A stretch of DNA of 34,418 nt from positions 103,505 through 137,922 of the forward strand of contig BFEA01000273.1 of NCBI GenBank assembly GCA_003427395.1. The letters are read 5' to 3'. Made by a program: the position numbers and the translations under genes. How positions within the stretch are numbered: the stretch's first letter is position 1; every line of letters starts with the position of its first letter. Below, one piece after another: positions 1 to 8,408 of the stretch. Source of the DNA: Chara braunii (lineage: Eukaryota; Streptophyta; Charophyceae; Charales; Characeae). The notes below the pieces were generated by a model. It was not told the origin of the DNA. It ran no database searches and saw nothing but the letters and a program-made list of their open reading frames with translations.

Positions 1-593
1 TGCGCTCGGCCCGAACGACCGAACGTATTCCCAAGGGGTCCCGTACGTTCGGGTATTCGGGTTCGAGCGTTTGGCCCGTCCCGAACGTCGGCTACCCTGT
101 AACCTAAAGATTTATGGATTTGGTATTTTTTGTCAAAAGAACCAAGTACGGAAGATCTCCCGCTTGGTTAGCATGGAGTAGCAGCATTTGGGAGGTCATG
201 GTACAACAAGTTCGTTAAAATGGACATAGTTTATTTTAAACAAAATTGAAACTTCATAAATTGGCCCAATTTAGGTAAAAATTTCAAACTCTTGGGGGTC
301 TGGCATCCTTAAAACGTCGGACCCCTTGGATGTATCTGGACTTAGCTTGCATCCAGGGGATAGGGCGTTTTCAGGACGTCGTATTGTCAGGAGCTAAAAA
401 TATCGACCTAAACGAGCCAATTTATGAGTTTTCAATTTCGTGCAAAAAATAAAATATGTCTGTTTTGATGAAATTGTTGTTATGGGTTTAATCCCCACTG
501 AATGCCTAGGATATTCTTGGTGCCAACCATCTGAGATAGTTCAGCTGCTCCCACCATTCCGTATTGGTAGGGTCTTTGGCCAGCACGAGGGTG

Positions 594-594
<1 letters not shown>
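1..594. other. Intergenic DNA, no recognisable gene
   Basis: I see no coding signal here. The first 100 bases repeat short CGAACG and TTCGGG words. The rest is unremarkable AT-balanced DNA. Short reading frames around 440-727 run into the following GT microsatellite and look artefactual. Confidence 0.5.

Positions 595-657
<63 letters not shown>
595..657. repeat. (GT)n microsatellite
   Basis: An uninterrupted GT dinucleotide tract of about 31 units. It is complementary to the AC tract at 2779-2820. Confidence 0.97.
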
Positions 658-658
<1 letters not shown>

Positions 659-905
659 ATTTCGTGTGGTGTAAGGGAGAGTGCTAACCATAAACATTGT
701 CGTTACTCGATAGGGGTGGGGAAGTAGATAGGATGCACAACTACTGGCAAAATGCTCGGGCTTTGCTTTAGCTGCTCTCCCCCAGCCAGTGGCCTCATCC
801 TACTCTCTGAGCACTGCCGATTAGGGTGGAGGACAACATGCATCCCCTTACCCCACCATTACTTTTTACCCTTTCCTTGCCGAGCCCCTCATAGCGTAGA
901 AACGT

Positions 906-927
906 ACTGGTGGTTTAAACCACCAGT
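906..927. repeat. Perfect 22-bp palindrome of a TGGTGGTTT-type terminal repeat
   Basis: The 11 bases ACTGGTGGTTT are followed directly by their exact reverse complement. The same word recurs at about 1052, 1663 and 10056, and inverted near 1512 and 9150, where it lies at the ends of inverted-repeat elements. The palindrome looks like two element ends fused head to head. Confidence 0.7.
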
Positions 928-1050
928 GCTTGGCCCAACTATCGACCACCGAAAAAAATAGAGTAGAGCCGTTTCTAGTCGGATGAATTTGGGTAGTGGC
1001 CCGTACTTTTCCTAAAACCGTGGCTTGTTAATGGGCACGACTTTAGGAAG

Positions 1051-1520
1051 TACTGGTGGTTTAGGGGCTCATCCCACCCCACTTACGGTAAGTAGAAGTA
1101 GAAAAGAGACAAAAGAAAGGGGCCGCAGCATTCGGACCGTGAAAGAAAATTTGTACTCCTCCATCCCGTTATTGCAGTAGATATTACGTGGGTGGCGGCG
1201 GCCTTTGCTGGGCCGAGTGCAAACTTGGACTTGTTTTCCAGTTTCCAATGGACGTGTGGACCCTAACATCTTCCCCCCCCCCCAAAAAAAAAACACATAA
1301 AAACACGCCATCTTTTTGGGAACAGGGTACATACCTGTTCCTTTTCCAAAAACGGCCACTGCTAGCTCCCCACGTTCACTACACGAACACCACGTCTACG
1401 ACCGTTTCCACATCCCTCTGTTCACACCCAAGCCTCGGGGGTTCAAGGAATAACGTGGGATATGCCGAAAATCGTCAATTTTCGTACCGTAAGTAGGGTG
1501 GGACGAGGCCCCACCAGTAC
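1051..1520. mobile_element. Foldback or MITE-like element with ~40-bp inverted arms
   Basis: The left arm (about 1051-1090) reads TACTGGTGG, then CATCCCACCCCACTTACGGTA. Its near reverse complement lies at 1485-1520. About 390 bp without coding signal separates the arms, including a C8 plus A10 homopolymer junction near 1275. No target-site duplication could be assigned. Confidence 0.55.
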
Positions 1521-1947
1521 CCTGCCCAGCTATTGATGCCGAGCCTAAATCCAGCCTGCACGCCAAAGAAAAACGAGCCAACATGGGCGTGCTTTTGGCA
1601 GGCGCCACCAGCCGTTCGGTCCACGCGTATTTGCGTATTTGTTTTTCAAGCGGGGTGGGTACTGGTGGTTTTTTAACTGTGAAAGGCAGCCATGCTTGCG
1701 GGGGTCCCCTGTATAGGCTTAGAAGCGGTAGGTAGGTAGAGGAAGATGAAAAAGAAAGGAAAAATTCTGCCCCTCGATCAACGGGTCCTTGGGGCACAAA
1801 GTCTGGTGGGAAAAAGCCCCAGTGGTGGTGAGTGAACCACGGGGATTGAGGACTCGTTGGGTGGAAGGCTTCTGTCTATTGGCTGGGATCAGCACCTTCT
1901 GGAAACGGGGTCCAGCGTCCCTTACAAGACTGCATCACTTCAGATAA
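1521..1947. other. Intergenic DNA, no recognisable gene
   Basis: Contains another TACTGGTGGTTT word near 1661 and a CCACCAGT-type word just after the foldback. No long reading frame resembles a known protein on either strand. Confidence 0.4.
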
Positions 1948-2070
1948 GGGGCCTCGCTGCACTACTCTCGACATGCACAAAAGACAAAAATCATGGCGTT
2001 GTATCTTTCCATATTCTAGAGGAAGATTCTCTCTCGTTTTGCCCATTTCGAGAGTACTGCAGCGAGGCCC
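1948..2070. mobile_element. 123-bp MITE-like element with 22-bp terminal inverted repeats
   Basis: The element starts GGGCCTCGCTGCACTACTC and ends with the reverse complement of that sequence, with one mismatch over 22 bp. Its interior (a CATGCAAAA-like word, then ATCTTTCCAT and TTCTAGAG) recurs in diverged form at about 2142-2255 and 5690-5810, so this is a dispersed family. Confidence 0.7.
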
Positions 2071-2141
2071 AAGCACTATTGTCACGTAGTACCAAGCTTA
2101 GTGTAGTATCGAGATATAGCAATGCGAGAAATAGCGATACT

Positions 2142-2255
2142 GGGCCGCGCTCCACTACTCACCACATGCAAAAATGGCCAAAAATATGTTTGGCGGCGCA
2201 TCTTTCCATGTTCTAGAGAAAATTCATGCTCATTTTGCACATTTGGTGAAATGAA
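2142..2255. repeat. Diverged second copy of the 1948-2070 element
   Basis: Shares with 1948-2070 the order GGGCC, CACTACTC, ACATGCA, ATCTTTCCAT, TTCTAGAG, TTTTGCACATTT. The right terminal repeat is no longer recognisable. Confidence 0.55.
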
Positions 2256-2774
2256 TAGGGAAGCGAATGTCAAGGAAGTACCCAACTAAATATAGTGTAG
2301 AGATACGCCAATCTTGTCGCCAAAGTGCCAACTACAGCAGAACAATTTTAGTCCGCTGGGGACTACCGTAGTCTGGAAAAGTAACTACGATGCTACACGT
2401 GGTGCTGTGAATTTCCGTTCCGTCGATCAATAGAGTGACGTACCGATTTGATTGATTGGTCGCCATTCGAAGAATAACTGGTTTCCTTTCCCCTGGAATT
2501 AGCCGAAAGTAGGTACAGTGCTGTCGTTCATCGTGCGCTCGGGCTGAGTGCTACGCAGCGTTTCTCCTAAATGTTGTCTCGAGATTGCCTTGGTTGTCGA
2601 TGGCGTAGAGGACCCCTGGATTTGCAATCCAGTTCTACGGCTCCTGGTGCCTCGTCGCCGGTAGTTAGCTCATAATCGTCGGCATTGAGTCGTAGAACTG
2701 TCCATCATTTTGAAAAAGCAAATCCCCACGAAGGTGCCAATCCTTCGTTTTGCGCGTGCGCTTCTCCTGCCTGT

Positions 2775-2778
<4 letters not shown>
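2256..2778. other. Intergenic DNA, nothing recognised
   Basis: No reading frame with family resemblance. A 17-nt stem-loop CTGGATTTGCAATCCAG near 2617 imitates a tRNA anticodon arm, but no full cloverleaf can be drawn around it. Confidence 0.4.
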
Positions 2779-2857
<79 letters not shown>

Positions 2858-2880
2858 CTCGTAAGCGCTTGTTCTGTCGA

Positions 2881-2912
<32 letters not shown>

Positions 2913-2919
2913 TCTCTCT
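2779..2919. repeat. Compound microsatellite (AC)n-(AG)n-spacer-(TC)n
   Basis: AC units at 2779-2820 run directly into AG units at 2821-2854. A 25-nt spacer follows, then TC units at about 2880-2919 with two interruptions. The AG and TC tracts are complementary and can fold into one long hairpin. The cluster lies about 450 bp upstream of the likely protease start. Confidence 0.95.
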
Positions 2920-3371
2920 GTGCAAACGGACACGAAGATGCTGATGAATGCCGCAGACCTCCCGCAGCGATCGCGATGTCGAGGAATGCGGGAAGTCTAG
3001 GTTTTCGGATATACTAAATGTCACTCACACTGACTTGGGTATAATTCACTACTGCAACGCGAATGTTTTCTTTTGCCCATGCAGGGTGTTCTTCCCCCTT
3101 TCCCGCGATTTGTCCTCTTCATGTGATCTTTCAATTTTCTCCCACGAGCGAGCGAAAGCAAGGGAGGCGCTGACGCCAAGGACGAACGAGGGGCCCCCAC
3201 GTCGATTCAAGTTCGTACAGAAGTCGAGTTCTTGTGTATAAGGCGCCCTCGCTCACGCCCACGCCAAGTTGCGGGAGGTTGAAGAAGAAGAGGAGACGAC
3301 GATATCTTATCGCAGCAGATATGACAATAGCCCGATCGCTCACTTGTTGTGGCATTCCGAAAGCGAGAGCG
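2920..3371 (+). other. Probable 5' flank and leader of the subtilase gene
   Basis: An open frame continues upstream of the chosen start to an ATG at 3234, but that extra 46-residue segment is basic and low in complexity (KKKRRRR). No promoter element is convincing. A TATAATT-like word lies near 3040, and I give it little weight. Confidence 0.3.
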
Positions 3372-4253
3372 ATGGAGAAGATGAAGGCGAAATCAATGGG
3401 AGATGGAGGTGTCCTCTCCCTTGTCCGTCCTCTCTTCATGTTGTTCTTCGCTAGTCTGACGGTAATCTTACTCGATGGGGAGTGCGCCGCTGCGGGCGGA
3501 GGCTCCGGGGGCTCGTTTGAAGTGGGTCCTCCGCGCGGGAAGATTGATGAGAGCGTTGTGGTCTCATCTCTGTTCCGGAGATTACTGGCCATTTCGTCTT
3601 CCCCCTCTTCCGGCGATGGTGGGGGCAGCCAGTCGCAGCAGGTGATGAGCGATGGGCGCCGCGGCTCGGGGGGGATGAACAGGACGGCACCGGCGAGTGG
3701 CGAAAAGTGGTTGTACCTGATTAGTTATCGCAGCCCGGAGGATTTGGAAAGAGCGGAAAAGATATGCGGAGCGACGGCGATCCTGGTGTCGGGGTCCCGG
3801 TTTGCGATGCTGTACATGACAGCGGCGGCGGCGGAGAGGCTGATGCGAGACTCCGCTTTCCCCATTGTCCTTCCGGTGCCGCCGTACGTTAAGATCGAGG
3901 CATACAGGTTGGCAGAAAGACTGGGGGCGCTGCAGACCGGAGACGGGGGAGGAGGAAAAGAAGGAACAGTGAATGCACTCAAAGCGCTGCTGGCGCCTGG
4001 AGCGGGGAAGCGGAGGGCGGTGCAGACGATGGCTCTCAATTGGCAGACAGAACTTCGAGACGTGTTGCGGTTGGCGGATACGGCGGAGCTGACGTGTGCA
4101 GCAGAGGATGCGACAGCAATCATGTGCTCGCCCATACCTGATGGAGGACTCACACATGCCTCGGATTGGATGTCGCAGCAGTCGGCGGTGGTGTTCGTAG
4201 AAGAGCAAGCCCGCTACAAGGTCTTCAATGAATGGGCGAAGGGAATCATGCAG
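3372..4253 (+). CDS. Subtilisin-like serine protease (peptidase S8), exon 1: signal peptide and propeptide
   Basis: First recognised exon of a secreted subtilase. It encodes 294 residues if translation starts at the ATG at 3372, which has purine -3 and G +4. In-frame ATGs at 3234, 3321, 3381 and 3396 are alternatives. A hydrophobic segment at residues 20-34 (PLFMLFFASLTVILL) followed by small residues (ECAAAGG) reads as a signal peptide, so the enzyme probably enters the secretory pathway. Residues 113-177 start KWLYLISYRSPEDLERA and end VLPVPPYVKIE, resembling an I9-type inhibitory propeptide. The last 32 residues (DWMSQQSAVVFVEEQARYKV, then NEWAKGIMQ) match the usual lead-in to the catalytic domain. 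The exon ends in phase 0 at CAG, before a GTGCGT donor. It is GC-rich relative to its surroundings. The family call rests mainly on exons 2 and 3; the start is inference. Confidence 0.75.
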
Positions 4254-4317
4254 GTGCGTCAGTCTCGCTCATTTGCACTTTGTCTCTCGCTTTCACGCGC
4301 ACGTAAGCGAGCGAGCG

Positions 4318-4320
<3 letters not shown>

Positions 4321-4390
<70 letters not shown>
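4321..4390. repeat. (GA)n microsatellite in intron 1
   Basis: About 35 GA units, preceded by (GAGC)n-like sequence from 4307. It lies about 70 nt downstream of the exon 1 donor and is complementary to the CT tract at 4779-4861. Confidence 0.97.
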
Positions 4391-4394
<4 letters not shown>

Positions 4395-4776
4395 CTCTGC
4401 AGAAGAAAGTCATCGGTATCAGACGAAAACAAGGTCGGTAAATTACTATTGTCGGAGGACGAGACATGTGTACATGTTTTGCAGAGCTCCAAAAGGTTAA
4501 TGATCTGGGAATGTGTCGCAGCCTTGAATTCTCGAATAGCACAAGAGAAACGCCTACTGTAGTCTCACTGAGGGCGGGATCTGTGTTCCTGTTGTGTTTC
4601 CTTTCAGATCGTCGGGAATGTGCCAGAAATCAGATGACGTGCTTGCTCATGTGGCAGAAAACGAGCTTCTGTATTGCTACTGTAGGCCTTCAATGCTGCT
4701 TTCCACGGATCGTGGATCGGGAAACAAAGGGCCCACTGCAGCTCAGGGAATGTTTTGGAAGTAGGGGACCGAGTTG

Positions 4777-4778
<2 letters not shown>

Positions 4779-4861
<83 letters not shown>
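4779..4861. repeat. (CT)n microsatellite in intron 1
   Basis: About 41 uninterrupted CT units in the sense strand of intron 1. Confidence 0.97.
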
Positions 4862-4863
<2 letters not shown>

Positions 4864-5103
4864 TCTTTCGCTGTCTGTCCATTTGTTTCTGTTTCTCTCT
4901 TCCTCGTCTTGAGTTGGTTCCCTAGTCAATTGTGTACACTTGTCGGTGGAGGCAGGCGTGACAGGGTCCCTGTATCCCGGAAGAAAGAAGACAACACCCA
5001 TGTGGCTGAATGGTACACACATACGGCTGTTGATGAACAGATCAGGAGTTCGAGTCGTCATGGATGGATTCAGATGTTTACAATAATGTTAGGGGCGACA
5101 GGG

Positions 5104-5123
5104 AAAAAAAAAAAAAAAAAAAA
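5104..5123. repeat. Poly(A) run of 20
   Basis: A 20-base A homopolymer within intron 1, shortly upstream of the 27-bp repeats. It could be the tail of an old retroposed fragment, but no body is recognisable. Confidence 0.9.
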
Positions 5124-5187
5124 CGTCACCTGTCTGCAGGCAATGAAGCAGGATGCGCTGCAAAAGTTGAGCGCCGGTTCTGTACGA

Positions 5188-5268
5188 GCCGATCACGTTC
5201 TAGAGGCAATAGCAGCCGATCACGTTCTAGAGGCAATAGCAGCCGATCACGTTCTAGAGGCAATAGCA
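5188..5268 (+). repeat. Three perfect 27-bp tandem repeats
   Basis: The 27-bp unit starts GCCGATCACGTTCTAGAGG and is repeated exactly three times. Because 27 is a multiple of 3, it is open in two + frames, encoding either ADHVLEAIA or SRSRSRGNS-type repeats. It lies inside an exon-like segment at 5140-5290. Confidence 0.95.
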
Positions 5269-5529
5269 GAGGTGATGCTCATTCCGCGAGGTGAGGAACA
5301 CGTGATAATAGCTCCAGCAAAGGACATCTCGCCTCCTTATCGAGGAAGAGCATATCCCAAGCAATGCTGCGATGCGAAATCGGACTCCCAAATTGCCTTT
5401 TTTTCTGTGGAAGGGAGGGGGGAGGGGGGGGGGGGGAAGGAACTCTCGATGGATGGTATTGTGTGCCAGGCTGTGCGCGATCGATACTGACAGCGAGGCG
5501 CAATGGGTGTGTTTTGGCATTTGATGCAG

Positions 5530-5634
5530 GGATGGAACGGAACTGGCGCAATGGTCCGGACGCCAATATTCGACCAAGGACTCAGAGGGGAGGGTGAGGT
5601 CATTGGTTTAGCCGATACCGGCATTGATATGCAG
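5530..5634 (+). CDS. Subtilisin-like serine protease, exon 2: catalytic Asp block
   Basis: A 105-nt, 35-codon exon flanked by CAG at 5527-5529 and a GTGAGA donor at 5635, phase 0 at both ends. The peptide begins GWNGTGAMVRTPIFDQGLRG and ends EVIGLADTGIDMQ. The DTGID motif is the S8 Asp box; its first Asp codon is 5614-5616. The catalytic-triad Asp would form a charge relay with the His of exon 3. Direct joining to exon 1 and to exon 3 restores a continuous family-like sequence, which is the main support for the gene model. The form lacks features of cucumisin-type plant subtilases near this block and looks closer to subtilases known from protists and algae; that comparison is from memory. Confidence 0.85.
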
Positions 5635-5689
5635 GTGAGAAAAGTCTCAGGGCTGGTGATGTAAAGAAGTCTCCTGTGTTTCGCGACAA

Positions 5690-5810
5690 GGGGCCTCTTC
5701 TTCCAGCACTAGCCAAATGGGAGAATTGTGAATCTATCTTGCACGTTCTAGGTGATATATACGTTCAACATTTTCTGCATTTGGCGAATGGTGGAATGAA
5801 ATGAAATGAC
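5690..5810. repeat. Third diverged copy of the 1948-2070 element
   Basis: Starts GGGGCCTCTTCTTCCAGCAC and continues with ATCTTGCACGTTCTAGGTG and TTTTCTGCATTTGGCGAA, in the same order as 1948-2070 and 2142-2255. Confidence 0.45.
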
Positions 5811-5925
5811 CCATGTCCCCGCAGTGCTTTTCTGTCATGCCTCAGCAGTAAGTGAAATGAAATGAAATGAGATGTGATCAATCTATTCCCTCCAGTGCTT
5901 CTCTGTCATGCCGCAGGAGTAAAGA
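5805..5925. repeat. Short tandem duplication with (TGAAA)n words
   Basis: GTGCTTTTCTGTCATGCC near 5826 recurs as GTGCTTCTCTGTCATGCC near 5896, with TGAAATGAAATGA runs between the copies. Confidence 0.6.
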
Positions 5926-6342
5926 ATGCCGGCGGAAGAAGATCATTAATTGTTAAAAGTATCGAAAGGTCATCCTACGTATTTTTAAAATGGGGTCGTC
6001 GTTGGCCCCCTAGAGGAGGATGTCTTAGGAGAAGGTGTCCAGGGCAGGTACTGGCGGCCCCATGGCACCTGTCAAAGCTTTCTCGTCTTTCGATGATTTG
6101 GGGCGAGGGGATTGGGTGGCGTGCGGGGTGGTTCATTCATTGTATGTCAGCGAAAACATATGGGGGTGTGGCTACGTTGGATGGTAAAACCACAAGGTAG
6201 GTAACGCTAGACGGGCGCTTTCAGCAAGCTTGGACGGATGCTTCGCGGTCTTTGTCGTAAATTCTAAAGCCGCCGCTCATTATCTTGCTAGTTCGCGCTG
6301 ATCGTTCTAGGTTATGCGGGGAGAAGAATGGCTGACAGACTG
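5926..6342. other. Intronic DNA, nothing recognised
   Basis: No domain-like reading frame and no clear repeat structure seen. Confidence 0.4.
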
Positions 6343-6387
6343 GATCGTTCAGGACGTCCGTTAAAATTGGAACGATACAGAGAGAAG
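6343..6387 (+). pseudogene. U6 spliceosomal snRNA fragment (5' part)
   Basis: GGACGTCCG, then TAAAATTGGAACGATACAGA, corresponds to the 5' third of U6 snRNA up to and including the ACAGAGA box that pairs with 5' splice sites. The match breaks directly after ACAGAGA. A short U6-like word, ATTAGCATG, reappears at 6443-6451. No plant-type upstream sequence element or TATA box is obvious, so it is probably a pseudogene. Confidence 0.7.
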
Positions 6388-6738
6388 CAACGAGTGAATT
6401 GTTGATGATTGGCTCCTTCGCATCGGACAGCGTAATCACAGCATTAGCATGTCGCAGCACGACCGTTGCTGAAAGAAGAGGGTGTGACTGGTTGCTAGGG
6501 TGAGGCGATGCAAATAGAAAGTCTCACAGCTGCTGTGAGTGCCTCTGCTACGATGGCAGAACGGGGAAGCGCGGATTAGCCACAAGACCAGTCGGTATGC
6601 CGTCTGTTCTCCATGCTCCTCCGCGCGCCGCAGTCTGTCCCTTCGATGGCTCCGAGGGGCCGGATGGGCACCGTCCGATCTGTATGTTTTAAGGATGCAG
6701 GACAGCCTAGTAGAGCAGATGACTCTGGTTGCCCAACG

Positions 6739-6834
6739 GTTTTTTTTTTTTAATTATAAAATTTAAATGCTTGTCATGCTGGCGCAGGGGCTATGCTAAT
6801 CTTCTCTGTATCGTTACAATTTTTACGGATGGAC
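6739..6834 (-). pseudogene. U6 snRNA retropseudogene with A tail
   Basis: Read on the - strand, from about 6834 down to 6752, this follows U6 from the CATCCG segment through AACGATACAGAGAAGATTAG and CCCCTGCGC to ATGACAAGCA. Scattered substitutions are visible (AAAATTGTAACG for AAAATTGGAACG, GCATAGCCCC for GCATGGCCCC). A run of 12 As follows on the - strand (T run 6740-6751). An A tail after a snRNA body is what LINE-mediated retroposition produces. The 5' stem-loop is lost. Confidence 0.85.
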
Positions 6835-7197
6835 AACCGTTGGAAATTTTAGTTGAGGCCTCCATGCCTATGCATGAGGAATCGTCAATGGTCATCCACA
6901 GAGAGCTCCATACGTGTCCAAACGGTCAGTGCCAGGCTCAGCTGATGCTATGCTCGTGCTTAGGAAGCCTGAACCTGGTAGAAACAAGAGCCAGGTTCCT
7001 GCTTTCTTAGCCCGAAACGGGGCACTGGTGGGGCCCTCTGTGGGATGCACGGAGACTGATCCTAAACACAGCTCAAACGTCTGTAAAGCTCAGAAGTTGT
7101 TGCACATAATAGACAGAGGAGATGAGGCAACGACTCGCTCAATCGGCCATCTTTGGATTACCACTTGCCCCAACCTCTAAAGCCGCCGCTTCTGGCT

Positions 7198-7290
7198 TAC
7201 CTCGAATAGAAGGCACGGTCATTATTGCTGTTTCGAGACTGAAAACCAGATATAAGAATGACCGTGCGTTTTATTCGGGGCGAAATGGTA
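7198..7290. mobile_element. TA-flanked MITE, diverged copy
   Basis: The left arm TCGAATAGAAGGCACGGTCA and a right arm that is the reverse complement of CCCCGAATAAAACGCACGG enclose a short AT-rich loop. TA lies at both ends (7198-7199, 7289-7290). It is the same family as 7693-7806, with a deletion in the left arm. Confidence 0.6.
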
Positions 7291-7299
7291 GTATTTATC

Positions 7300-7690
7300 T
7301 ATCAAACACAAAATCTGTATATGTAATTGACTAGCTTCAAGTATGGCCATGGAATTCTGATTTGCATTCATTATCACCAAGCAGTCTGGAATACCGTTTG
7401 TAATAATTCCTTCAAAGCATTTTTTCATTTTTTTATAATGCGGCACCTTGCGAATATGTTGTGCTGTATCTAAAGCTTTGAGTGATAAGTTTTCAAAGTG
7501 TTGAAAGTGCGCTTGTACATGAAAAATGTAATCTCTCTGCCTTGGTGGGGCGTGCTTGCGAAAGAAACACCCCAAGGTGGTCTTGTCGTCTTTTAAAGTA
7601 GATCTTTTCCTGAAAATTTTAGTAGCCGTTTGAATGCTCGGAGTTTTTTCAATCTCACCAGGTCAACTTCAATAGGTAAGTAAGGGAAGG
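7300..7690. other. Intronic DNA, nothing recognised
   Basis: AT-rich, without a domain-like reading frame or clear repeat. Confidence 0.4.
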
Positions 7691-7692
7691 GC

Positions 7693-7806
7693 TACCGTCT
7701 TCACCCGAATAGAACGCCCGGTCATGATCGCAGCATCTAGACAGAAAACTGCCCCAGATACGGCTGTAATGACCGGGCGTTCTATTCTATTCGGGTGAAG
7801 ACGGTA
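7693..7806. mobile_element. TA-flanked MITE with ~33-bp terminal inverted repeats
   Basis: Starts TACCGTCTTCACCCGAATAG and continues AACGCCCGGTCAT. The same sequence is inverted at the right end, apart from a 5-bp TATTC duplication. TA at both ends fits the TA target duplication of the Tc1/mariner superfamily, so it is a Stowaway-type non-autonomous element in the broad sense. Confidence 0.8.
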
Positions 7807-8054
7807 GTGCTCTATGTTTTAGTTATGGCGACTCTTGGAGGTTGAAGAGGTCCTCTCTTACCCTATGGGGTGGATTCCTGTTCTTTTCAAACAATTCTGT
7901 GTAACGGAAGCTGGACCCGTTTTCCAGCACCTGCTGCTCCCCGCGTATAGAACGGAGCCATCCAAGCTTGCCAACCTCTATCTTCAGGGGCTCGTAGCAC
8001 CCTGAAGGCAGAGGATCTTTGGCCCCGTTCGGTGTTTAAAACAAAACAAAAAAA
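7807..8054. other. Intronic DNA, nothing recognised
   Basis: No gene or repeat recognised. It ends in an A-rich stretch just before the next inverted-repeat element. Confidence 0.35.
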
Positions 8055-8408
8055 GGGACAATTTTTGAAATGCCCCTCCCACTTCCATTTATTTGCGGTA
8101 TGCCCCTTCTACGGCTGACTTTCTCTGTTGCGCCCCTCTGGCAGCGTTTGAATCGTTTGGTTGTGAAATATGTTCAATATGCACCTACCGGTACCCGTTC
8201 CAAATTTCCAGTATGCCCCTCCCAGGGCCAGGGGAACGGCCACGGGTGCCACCAACGACCACAGGGGCATGCTGGAAAGTTGCACCCCTCACTGACGGTG
8301 GCCTGCACGGAACTTCAGAGGGCCCAGGGGCACGACGGGGTAAATCTGCCGTTGGAGGGGCATACCGCAAATAAATGGAAGTTGGAAGGGTATTTGGAAA
8401 ATTTTCCC
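8055..8408. mobile_element. ~354-bp element with ~55-bp terminal inverted repeats
   Basis: GGGACAATTTTTGAAATGCC, then ACTTCCATTTATTTGCGG and TATGCCCCT, is mirrored at 8350-8408 as its reverse complement. The core of about 25 bp around CCATTTATTTGCGGTATGCC is perfect. The interior repeats the GTATGCCCC word and has no domain. Flanks are A-rich, so no target duplication can be read. Confidence 0.75.

Larger units (their letters stand above)
4254..5529 (+). other. Intron 1 of the subtilase gene
   Basis: GTGCGT donor at 4254 and TTTGATGCAG acceptor ending at 5529. Removing this segment joins NEWAKGIMQ to GWNGTGAMV in phase 0, where S8 proteases of this type have the start of the catalytic domain. 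The intron carries a 70-nt GA tract, an 83-nt CT tract, a 20-nt A run, three copies of a 27-bp unit and a G-rich run near 5415-5436. Confidence 0.75.

Noticed and set aside
440-727. Open frames across the GT microsatellite
   Set aside because: Their length comes from the repeat (VCVCVC or HTHTHT) and there is no family resemblance.
2600-2660. tRNA-like stem CTGGATTTGCAATCCAG
   Set aside because: An anticodon-arm-like hairpin only. No acceptor stem, D arm or GGTTCGAAT-type T arm could be placed.
2665-3024. Open frames through the AC/AG/TC compound microsatellite
   Set aside because: Low-complexity translation only. The frames exist because dinucleotide repeats contain no stops.
3582-4208. 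Long antisense frames opposite exon 1
   Set aside because: They mirror a GC-rich exon. The + frame has a signal peptide and propeptide logic; the antisense frames show none.
4608-4780. Possible exon after CTTTCAG at 4607
   Set aside because: In the phase left by exon 1 it gives IVGNVPEIR and then a stop. Exon 1 joined directly to 5530 gives a clean family match.
5254-5624. Overlapping antisense frames near exon 2
   Set aside because: Proline-rich translation of a G-homopolymer region. The conserved DTGID block is on the + strand.
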